From Chitinispirillales bacterium (GTDB lineage Bacteria; Fibrobacterota; Chitinivibrionia; Chitinivibrionales; Chitinispirillaceae), in contig JAIRUL010000227.1 of assembly GCA_031254445.1 (NCBI GenBank), forward strand, positions 1 to 6,264: a stretch of 6,264 bases of DNA, read 5' to 3'. The notes under the pieces are model-generated. The model had not been told where the DNA came from. It ran no database searches and saw nothing but the letters and a program-made list of their open reading frames with translations. Shown here piece by piece: positions 1 through 4,273 of this stretch (position 1 is its first letter; each line of letters begins with the position of its first letter). Both the position numbers and the translations under genes were made by a program.

Positions 1-505
1 CCGCCTGATAGGCGGCGTAGAAACCAAGGCCCAGCGCGAGCCCGTTGCCGATGTCGTAGCCGAACATAATGTCGAATTTGCCCAAGGGATCGACCAGGTT
101 GTACCTTATAGGATTGTTATTCAGGTCCTTTTCTGCCACCCCGCCGGCGCTAATTAGCCGCTCGAGCATGTAGTCTTTCCTATTCATGTACGCGCCGATC
201 GACAGCATCGGGCCGTTTTCCTCGTCGCTGAAGCTGTGCGAGATCATCGCGCCGAAGAACGGATCCTGCGGCAGCAAGTTTCTGCGAGTGAATTGGTTGT
301 CCATCTCGTTAGGGTCAATCCACCCGAACGACCCGTAGATCAGGTTGGGGTACAAGCTCATGTCGGCGGGGTTAGTAAAGACCGTCACCTCGTCGCGGTA
401 GAAGTAGGGCGTCCCCTGCCTGCCCATAACCGCAACGCGCGCGTCCGTCGCATAGCTGCCAACCGCAAATCCAGCGGCTATAATAACCGCCAGCGCCCTC
501 TTCAT
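1..505 (-). CDS. Outer-membrane beta-barrel protein, N-terminal part (runs off left edge)
   Basis: This minus-strand reading frame is open from its start codon to the window edge, giving 168 residues without a stop; its 3' end is outside the window. It begins with a classical signal peptide: MKR, then a hydrophobic stretch (LAVIIAAGFAVG), then a likely cleavage site after SYA, near residue 19. The mature part is rich in aromatic residues and glycine. It has alternating strand-like segments with tight turns (for example LSIGAYMNRKD near 101-111 and FDIMFGYDIGNGLALGLG near 144-161), as in outer-membrane beta-barrels. The segment VTVFTNPADMSLYPN near 40-54 resembles the N-terminus of barrel proteins in Fibrobacterota and related phyla; I infer this from memory of the style and not from a search. 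Two ATG codons are adjacent (508-506 and 505-503). The second is chosen because it lies 7 bases from AGGAGG, whereas the first is only 4 bases away. Substrate and role are unknown. Confidence 0.8.
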   Translation of the reverse strand, partial: MKRALAVIIAAGFAVGSYATDARVAVMGRQGTPYFYRDEVTVFTNPADMSLYPNLIYGSFGWIDPNEMDNQFTRRNLLPQDPFFGAMISHSFSDEENGPMLSIGAYMNRKDYMLERLISAGGVAEKDLNNNPIRYNLVDPLGKFDIMFGYDIGNGLALGLGFYAAYQA

Positions 506-512
506 CATATAA

Positions 513-518
513 CCTCCT
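513..518 (-). promoter_or_regulatory. Ribosome binding site of the beta-barrel gene
   Basis: AGGAGG on the minus strand is a perfect Shine-Dalgarno core. It lies 4 bases before the first ATG and 7 bases before the second, which favours the second ATG (505-503) as the start. Confidence 0.8.
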
Positions 519-606
519 AATATTGGGTTTGTTTTTGTTTTGTTGCACTTTTTTTTAACGACCGGAGAACGGTGTTCGGCGATCAGTGTTATTTTACGCA
601 ATTATG

Positions 607-628
607 TGTATGATACCTATATGATACC
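607..628 (-). repeat. 11-bp tandem repeat in the leader/promoter region of the barrel gene
   Basis: On the minus strand GGTATCATATA is followed directly by GGTATCATACA, two head-to-tail 11-base units with 10 of 11 bases identical. Each unit contains TATCAT, a 5/6 match to a -10 box, so the repeat could itself supply alternative -10 elements. TTGAAA lies 19 bases upstream of the downstream TATCAT. The roughly one-helical-turn period would also suit a protein operator. It lies just downstream of the best -10 box (656-661). Confidence 0.5.
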
Positions 629-655
629 AATATTTTTCAAATTCGCTAAAGCGGC

Positions 656-685
656 ATTATATATTCCTGCAATTCACACCGGCAA
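656..685 (-). promoter_or_regulatory. Putative sigma70 promoter for the barrel gene
   Basis: A perfect minus-strand TATAAT (656-661) is preceded, after 18 bases, by TTGCCG (680-685), which matches TTGACA at 4 of 6 positions. Transcription would begin near 649 and give a leader of about 140 bases that is A-rich near the gene (A8 at 549-556 on the minus strand). It follows the stem-loop behind the upstream gene, so the barrel gene probably has its own transcript. The call rests on motif match only. Confidence 0.45.
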
Positions 686-713
686 CGCGCATCGCAATCA
701 ACAACGGCCATAA

Positions 714-743
714 GGGCGGACCGGTTTTGCTGCCGGCCCGCCC
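714..743 (-). terminator. Strong stem-loop after the TPR/AgmX gene, likely terminator
   Basis: On the minus strand the arms GGGCGGGCCGG and CCGGTCCGCCC form an 11-bp stem with one G-U wobble, around an 8-base loop (CAGCAAAA). It begins 19 bases after the stop codon of the TPR/AgmX gene. The mismatch is a tolerated G-U only in the minus-strand RNA (A-C on the plus strand), which fits minus-strand transcription. A run of U is missing: only TTAT follows. It may therefore be a weak intrinsic terminator or a 3'-end stabilising hairpin. Confidence 0.6.
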
Positions 744-762
744 CAAGCCTTATTGCGCATAA

Positions 763-2310
763 TTACTGCGAGAACACGAACGGATATGTAACCTCCGTTA
801 CGTCTCCCGGTTTGTCTATCTTGTCGAAGTTCCAGCTCTTGACCCTGTCTACGACGGTGCGCTCAAGCTCGGAGTCGGCCATCGTCGACTCTACAACTTG
901 AGCGAAGATCACCTTGCCGAATTCGTCTATGGCGAACTTGACCGTGATCTTGCCGCTTAGGCCGGGTTTGTCGCGCAGGCGCCTATTGTAGGCATCGCGC
1001 AGGGTCGCCATGTTCTGCATAATGACGTGCTGGATGCTGGCGCGGCTACGCCCGATGCCGGAGCGATGGGAACCGTCGTAATCAATGACGACCGCGTCTT
1101 TATCGCGGTAGCGGTTTGTCGTTGAGGCGTTAGCTTTTTGATGCCCGCTTTTAATGGCGTAACACTCTTTCAAAAGCTTGCGGGCGAGCGTGGCCTCCTT
1201 TTGTGCGTCCGGATACTTTTTGAGTGCGCCCTCTAAGGCCTGAATCGCGGCATCCCATTGGCCATGAGCGTGGTTTTTCTCCCCTATATGGAATATCACC
1301 TGCGCCTCGTAGGGCTTGCCCGGCTTCTTCTTGAAGAACTTTATGGCCTCGTCCACGCCGTCCGGCATATCGGAAAACGATATCGCCATGTATTCGAGCG
1401 CCATCTCGCGGAACTCTTTCTTTTGGTATTGGTCGGCGTCGCAAGCCTCGACATAGCTGTGGAAGTATTCGACCGCTTTGTCGAAGTCGCCAGTGTTGTA
1501 AGCGCATTCGCCGAGGCGGTAGTGGGTTATCTCCCAGGAGGTGAGGCCTATTTGGTCTTTCCTAACCTTCTTTAAATGGTCGTAGGCCTTGTTGTAGTTG
1601 TTGTCGATGAACGCAAGGTCGGCCAAGCGGAAGTGCGCGCCTGAGACGCGCGGGCTGTTCGGGAAACGCTGGACGAGCTGCTCCCATATAAAGCGCGCGG
1701 TGTCTAGGTGGCCGGCCACTAGATAGGTCGTACCCATTTGGTTGAATGCCTCGGGTAGCTTAGGGAAGTTCGGGTACTCGCGGGCGAGCCGCCAGTACAC
1801 CCTGAGCGACTTCGAATAGTCGGGTATCGGGTGCGCGGGCGAGGCACCGCCAAACAATGGCCGGCCGTCAACGTTCCACTGCATGTCGGGTATCGGGTGC
1901 GTGGGTTGCGCGCTGCGGCCCGGGCGCTCGTAGGCATTCATATACTCGGCGAAGCGCTCGACCGCTTTCGCGTAGTTATCCTTGCCCTGATCGTAGTATA
2001 GCGACCCGAGCGTGTACATAACGTCGGCGCAACGGTCGCTCTTCTTGACCGCGCACCCCTCCAAAAGCCTCTCGTAACGCTCTATGATTTGGTTCAGGTC
2101 TTGGCCCGTGGGGCGGTTCGCTTCGGCGGCCTTGGCGCGGTTCGCCTGCTCCGCCTGCATCTTCTGCTCAAGAGCGCGGATTTGAGCTTCTATCTCTTCC
2201 TTGGACTTCTTCTTCTGCGCATACGCCGGAGCCAAAGCCCCGCCCCAGAATAGGCTCGCCGCAGCCACCGTAGCGACCGCCAGCCACACATTAGTAGATG
2301 CCTTCCTCAT
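763..2310 (-). CDS. Secreted TPR-repeat protein with AgmX/PglI (TonB-like) C-terminal domain
   Basis: The product is 515 residues. A signal peptide covers residues 1-31 (basic MRK start, hydrophobic core, cleavage after APAYA). It is followed by a charged, probably coiled-coil segment at 32-85 and several TPR-like helical pairs at about 94-128, 166-250, 262-290 and 335-370. A linker at 388-417 leads to a C-terminal domain at 418-515. That domain (start SGIGRSRASI, core LSGKITVKFAIDEFGKV, end VTYPFVFSQ) matches the AgmX/PglI C-terminal family, a TonB-C-like fold named after Myxococcus gliding proteins. There is no lipobox cysteine, so it is probably periplasmic or envelope-associated and not a lipoprotein. 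A scaffold or envelope-complex role is inferred; the partner is unknown. The open frame extends 68 codons further to a TTG at 2514, but the signal peptide and AAGGAGG at 2320-2326, 9 bases from the ATG, fix the start at 2310. It appears to be a single-gene unit. Confidence 0.85.
   Translation of the reverse strand: MRKASTNVWLAVATVAAASLFWGGALAPAYAQKKKSKEEIEAQIRALEQKMQAEQANRAKAAEANRPTGQDLNQIIERYERLLEGCAVKKSDRCADVMYTLGSLYYDQGKDNYAKAVERFAEYMNAYERPGRSAQPTHPIPDMQWNVDGRPLFGGASPAHPIPDYSKSLRVYWRLAREYPNFPKLPEAFNQMGTTYLVAGHLDTARFIWEQLVQRFPNSPRVSGAHFRLADLAFIDNNYNKAYDHLKKVRKDQIGLTSWEITHYRLGECAYNTGDFDKAVEYFHSYVEACDADQYQKKEFREMALEYMAISFSDMPDGVDEAIKFFKKKPGKPYEAQVIFHIGEKNHAHGQWDAAIQALEGALKKYPDAQKEATLARKLLKECYAIKSGHQKANASTTNRYRDKDAVVIDYDGSHRSGIGRSRASIQHVIMQNMATLRDAYNRRLRDKPGLSGKITVKFAIDEFGKVIFAQVVESTMADSELERTVVDRVKSWNFDKIDKPGDVTEVTYPFVFSQ
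1819..1901 (-). repeat. 17-bp exact direct repeat encoding duplicated HPIPD motif
   Basis: The plus-strand word GTCGGGTATCGGGTGCG occurs exactly at 1819-1835 and 1885-1901, 66 bases apart, inside the TPR/AgmX gene. The spacing is a multiple of three, so the protein carries HPIPD twice (residues 138-142 and 160-164) in a Pro/Gly-rich insert between the first two TPR-like units. Confidence 0.85.
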
Positions 2311-2319
2311 TTTAGAGCC

Positions 2320-2326
2320 CCTCCTT
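2320..2326 (-). promoter_or_regulatory. Ribosome binding site of the TPR/AgmX gene
   Basis: AAGGAGG on the minus strand, with GGAGG 9 bases from the ATG at 2310-2308. It supports this start over the TTG at 2514 that the longer open frame allows. Confidence 0.8.
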
Positions 2327-2350
2327 TTTTTGAGGCTTTTGATGTAAAAA

Positions 2351-2356
2351 ATTATA
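2351..2356 (-). promoter_or_regulatory. Putative -10 box of the TPR/AgmX gene
   Basis: A perfect minus-strand TATAAT, followed by a T-rich stretch, would place transcription start near 2344 and give a leader of about 34 bases. No convincing -35 box is seen 16-18 bases upstream (AGGACT region), so it may be activator-dependent or spurious in AT-rich DNA. Confidence 0.4.
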
Positions 2357-2394
2357 ATATACATAGATGGAGTAGTCCTGAGATCGCCGACATT

Positions 2395-2411
2395 TTCGGC
2401 AAAACGCCGAA
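2395..2411. other. Small perfect hairpin upstream of the TPR/AgmX gene
   Basis: TTCGGC and GCCGAA form a 6-bp stem around a 5-base loop (AAAAC on the plus strand). It sits about 40 bases upstream of the -10 box in a locally GC-rich patch. No U-run follows on either strand, so it is not a convincing terminator. Confidence 0.35.
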
Positions 2412-2474
2412 GCGCCTTCAATGGGGTTAATGCGCCTATTTTGCGAGGATATTTGGCTACGGTTGTAGGTGTTG

Positions 2475-2660
2475 CTATTGCTGGGGGGGGGGGGGGTAAG
2501 TCGTTAAATAACAATGGGTTACGCTTGTTGCCTCGTCATTGTTTATTGGTATAGAGTTATAATTTAGTGATAGGTATAGGGAATCTACATTTTTGGCATT
2601 TGCTGCTAAAAATATAGTTAATAATATAAATAGCGGTAAGACGTCCATCAACAAAAGCAT
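2475..2660 (-). CDS. Candidate small exported-peptide ORF ending in a poly-C tract
   Basis: This is a 61-codon frame that I do not recognise. In its favour: AAGGAGG at 2671-2677 lies 10 bases before the ATG, a sigma70-like promoter lies about 70 bases upstream, and residues 7-22 form a hydrophobic segment ending in LAANA before a lysine, like a signal peptide or membrane anchor. Against it: the N-terminal region has no basic residue, codons are very AT-rich compared with neighbouring genes, and there is no known homologue I can name. The last codons run through an uninterrupted C14 tract, giving four prolines, then Gln-Gln-stop. With one C fewer the frame would continue 56 further codons to a TAA one base before the ATG of the TPR/AgmX gene. 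With one more it would join that gene in frame (about 632 residues). It may be a slippage-controlled gene, a decayed gene, or chance. Confidence 0.35.
   Translation of the reverse strand: MLLLMDVLPLFILLTIFLAANAKNVDSLYLSLNYNSIPINNDEATSVTHCYLTTYPPPPQQ
2483..2496. repeat. G14 homopolymer tract
   Basis: Fourteen consecutive G on the plus strand (C14 on the coding strand), 173 bases upstream of the TPR/AgmX start and about 127 bases upstream of its -10 box. Poly-G/C tracts of this length are typical slippage sites in phase-variable genes. The length as given may also carry sequencing or assembly error. Confidence 0.9.
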
Positions 2661-2670
2661 AGCTCTTTGC

Positions 2671-2677
2671 CCTCCTT
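2671..2677 (-). promoter_or_regulatory. Shine-Dalgarno sequence before the small ORF
   Basis: AAGGAGG on the minus strand, 10 bases from the ATG at 2660-2658. It is as strong as the sites of the real neighbouring genes and is the main reason to consider the 61-codon ORF seriously. The frame upstream hits a TAG with no other start, so this ATG is the only candidate. Confidence 0.5.
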
Positions 2678-2737
2678 CGCCGCCGCAAAAACACCCCTAA
2701 AAAGTATCTGCCTCGCTGCATTCCATACCCATATAAT

Positions 2738-2766
2738 ATAATAATCGCGGCAAACAAAGTATGCAA
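2738..2766 (-). promoter_or_regulatory. Putative sigma70 promoter reading into the small ORF
   Basis: TATTAT (2738-2743, 5/6 to TATAAT) is preceded after 17 bases by TTGCAT (2761-2766, first three -35 bases match). Overlapping TATATT words lie just downstream. The predicted start near 2730 gives a leader of about 70 bases before the ATG at 2660. AT-rich DNA makes false matches easy. Confidence 0.35.
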
Positions 2767-2887
2767 AATTTTTCGATGTCCGTCCCGCCGCCGAAAAGCC
2801 GCTTTCCGCGCCCCTGCTGGGCGCATATTTTAAAACAGCGCCCCCCGCATCTTTATGTGGAGGGGTATGGACGGGGGGTGGATGGTT

Positions 2888-2911
2888 TTGACGTTGATGT
2901 TGACTTTGACT
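2888..2911. repeat. Hexanucleotide tandem repeat (TTGAYN x4)
   Basis: Four head-to-tail hexamers TTGACG, TTGATG, TTGACT, TTGACT on the plus strand, next to a perfect hairpin. No supported gene overlaps it, so it looks like intergenic microsatellite-like DNA. Confidence 0.6.
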
Positions 2912-2913
2912 TT

Positions 2914-2935
2914 GTGTGGCGGCTCTGCGCCACAC
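2914..2935. other. Perfect 8-bp GC-rich inverted repeat
   Basis: GTGTGGCG and CGCCACAC pair perfectly around a 6-base loop (GCTCTG). It is the distal of two closely spaced hairpins downstream of the polA-methyltransferase unit. No T-run follows in the direction of transcription (AAAGTCAAAG on the minus strand), so it is not a textbook intrinsic terminator. It may contribute to 3'-end formation or be part of a repeat element. Confidence 0.5.
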
Positions 2936-2940
2936 GTTAT

Positions 2941-2955
2941 GAAGCCGTAGGCTTC
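2941..2955. other. Perfect 6-bp inverted repeat overlapping the first direct repeat
   Basis: GAAGCC-GTA-GGCTTC on the plus strand forms a 6-bp stem with a 3-base loop. Its right arm is the beginning of the direct-repeat unit that recurs at 2988 and 3028, so the inverted and direct repeats share sequence. It is 5 bases from the neighbouring hairpin at 2914-2935. Confidence 0.5.
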
Positions 2956-3053
2956 GTCTGAAAAAGATTTAAAGAAATTGACTTTTATAGGCTTCGTCTG
3001 AAAAAGAATTAAACGATTTTTAGGCATCGGCTTCGTCTGAAAAAGAATTAAAA
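2948..3053. repeat. Three 26-bp direct repeats, 39-40 bp period
   Basis: The plus-strand core GGCTTCGTCTGAAAAAGA followed by (A/T)TTAAA occurs at 2948-2973, 2988-3013 and 3028-3053. The GG of each copy lies at 2950, 2990 and 3029, giving steps of 40 and 39 bases. Copies 2 and 3 are identical over the core and the AATTAAA after it; copy 1 differs by one base there. Spacers of about 14 bases are AT-rich and unrelated. A degraded relative (GGCTTC ... AAAAGAATTTTAA) may lie at 3098-3123. This is too few and too AT-rich for CRISPR: spacers are too short and no cas gene is present. An intergenic repeat family or an array of binding or termination sites is more likely. Confidence 0.8.
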
Positions 3054-3075
3054 GGTTTTAAAGATTTTGGCTTTA

Positions 3076-3102
3076 AGGCCTTCGACCTACGGTCTCAGGC
3101 TT
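3076..3102. other. Imperfect inverted repeat downstream of the methyltransferase gene
   Basis: GACC-TAC-GGTC forms an inner 4-bp stem. After a 2x2 internal mismatch, AGGCCT and AGGCTT give an outer stem (one G-T on the plus strand). It starts 26 bases past the stop codon at 3128. On the minus strand it is followed by AAAGCC and AT-rich DNA with short T-runs, so it could mark the end of the polA-methyltransferase transcript. Evidence for termination is weak. Confidence 0.3.
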
Positions 3103-3127
3103 CCCGTCCCCAAAAGAATTTTAATTT

Positions 3128-4273
3128 TTAGTACAAATCATAAAGATAAAGCCTGCAATCAATCTTTCCGTTGGCGAACGGGATTTTTCTTTTGGCTTTA
3201 AGCCCGATCTGCCCGGCCAGAGCCGTATTCGCCGTGAAGACGGCGCCCCTGTACCCCTTGCACTTTTGCTTGAAGAACGCGCCGATGCCGCGGTAGGCGT
3301 CTACGAGCTCCGCCTCTTCGCCCATCCTCATGCCGTAGCCAGGGTTTAGGATGACCGCGCCGCCGCCGGAGGCTGTTGGCATGGGCGTGTCGGCGTAGTC
3401 GCACGCCTCGAAGCGTATTAATTGCTCCACTCCGGCGGTCGCCGCGTTTTTCCGCGCGGCTTCTATCGCCTTTTCGCTCTCGTCTGTGGCCACGATTTGG
3501 GACGGGATTGTTTTGAGCACTTTCGTCTTGGCTTCCCTCTTCATTTCCTCCCACGCCCTTAGGTCAAACCCTAAAAGGTGCATGAAGCCGAAATTCTGCC
3601 TTGTCAACCCTGGAACCCTGCCGCTCGCGGCGAGCGCGGCCTCTATGGCGAGCGTCCCGCTGCCGCACATAGGGTTTACGAAGTGCTCGCCGACTTTGAG
3701 GGCGGCGGCCATCACGAGCCCTGCGGCGAGCGTCTCTTGCAGGGGCGCGCCGAGGGGGATGCGCCTGTAGCCGCGGCGGGAGAGAGACTCTCCGCTCGTG
3801 TCAAGGTAGACGGCGCAGCGGTCGCCGCGCCAATAGAGGCTGACGACCGCGCCGGTTTGGTCGGGGCCGGAGTCGGGGCGGCGGCCCTTGCGGGCGAGGA
3901 TGCGGTCTACTATAGCGTCTTTGCAGCGCTGGTTCGCGAAGCGGGCGTCGCGGATTGTGTCGTTGCGGACGTTTGAGACTACTGTTAGATACTCGTTTGA
4001 CGGGATGATCGTCTCCCAAAGGATTTTCGAGAGCTCTTTGTAGAGCTCGTCGGCGTCGCGGCAGCGCAGCGCGGCTATCTGGAAGAGTACGTGGTGCGCG
4101 GTGCGGACGCGGAGGTTCAGGGCCATCGCGTCGAGCTGCGTGCCCTCGGTCGAGAGGCTTGTGGGCGTGACGGACTTTATGGGTAGGCCTAGGCCCAAGG
4201 ACTCCACCTCTGCTTTCAGGAAAGGGCATAGGCCGTCGGGGACGGTAATTACAATGTTGGATTTTTTCGTCAT
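3128..4273 (-). CDS. THUMP-domain class I RNA methyltransferase, RlmL/YcbY-like
   Basis: The product is 381 residues and cytoplasmic. The N-terminal third (to about 160) fits a ferredoxin-like plus THUMP RNA-binding region. The segment LSRRGYRRIPLGAPLQETLAAG at about 164-185 is the typical junction to the Rossmann-fold methyltransferase. SAM-binding motif I is NPMCGSGTLAIEAA at 200-213, an acidic residue follows in VATDES at 261-266, and motif IV is NPGYG at 310-314. The C-terminus (IPFANGKIDCRLYLYDLY) is typical of the COG0116 family, which methylates guanine N2 in 23S rRNA (E. coli RlmL) or other RNA bases. Target is inferred only: rRNA is most likely, tRNA possible. The usual NPPY is NPGY here. 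The ATG directly follows the polA TAA, with GGAGG 8 bases upstream, so translation is probably coupled to polA. Length suits a single-domain RlmL-type enzyme and not the fused E. coli RlmKL. Confidence 0.88.
   Translation of the reverse strand: MTKKSNIVITVPDGLCPFLKAEVESLGLGLPIKSVTPTSLSTEGTQLDAMALNLRVRTAHHVLFQIAALRCRDADELYKELSKILWETIIPSNEYLTVVSNVRNDTIRDARFANQRCKDAIVDRILARKGRRPDSGPDQTGAVVSLYWRGDRCAVYLDTSGESLSRRGYRRIPLGAPLQETLAAGLVMAAALKVGEHFVNPMCGSGTLAIEAALAASGRVPGLTRQNFGFMHLLGFDLRAWEEMKREAKTKVLKTIPSQIVATDESEKAIEAARKNAATAGVEQLIRFEACDYADTPMPTASGGGAVILNPGYGMRMGEEAELVDAYRGIGAFFKQKCKGYRGAVFTANTALAGQIGLKAKRKIPFANGKIDCRLYLYDLY

Larger units (their letters stand above)
2661..3127. other. AT-rich, repeat-laden intergenic region without a supported gene
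   Basis: Between the methyltransferase stop and the small ORF there are short open frames on both strands. None has a Shine-Dalgarno sequence and family-like composition together. The content is repeats: the three direct repeats, two tight hairpins, the hexamer array, a possible GGGCGC...GCGCCC inverted repeat at 2819-2843, and G-runs near 2858-2878. The region probably holds the 3' end of the upstream unit and the promoter of the downstream one. Confidence 0.6.

Noticed and set aside
236..520. Plus-strand 94-codon frame at the left edge
   Set aside because: It is antisense to the barrel gene, which has a signal peptide, RBS and barrel-like composition. The plus frame has no RBS or family features.
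577..596. Hairpin ACCG-GAGAA-CGGT next to a T8 run as a terminator
   Set aside because: The T-run precedes the stem on the plus strand, where no gene ends. On the minus strand the stem is followed by A8, the wrong polarity for intrinsic termination.
2311..2514. N-terminal extension of the TPR/AgmX protein to a TTG at 2514 (583 residues)
   Set aside because: The extension has no RBS, starts inside AT-rich DNA and crosses the homopolymer tract, while the ATG at 2310 has a strong RBS and begins a perfect signal peptide. It is kept only as a slippage-dependent possibility.
2761..3027. Short frames on both strands across the repeat region (66 codons plus strand, 65 codons minus strand)
   Set aside because: No Shine-Dalgarno sequence before either start, and the products merely translate the repeats (for example DVDVDFDF from the TTGAYN hexamers).
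2948..3053. CRISPR array
   Set aside because: Only three units with AT-rich spacers of about 14 bases, not the 30 or so expected, and no cas genes nearby.
3486..3976. Plus-strand frames of 94 and 132 codons within the methyltransferase gene
   Set aside because: They are complementary shadows of a GC-rich gene whose sense frame carries clear methyltransferase motifs.
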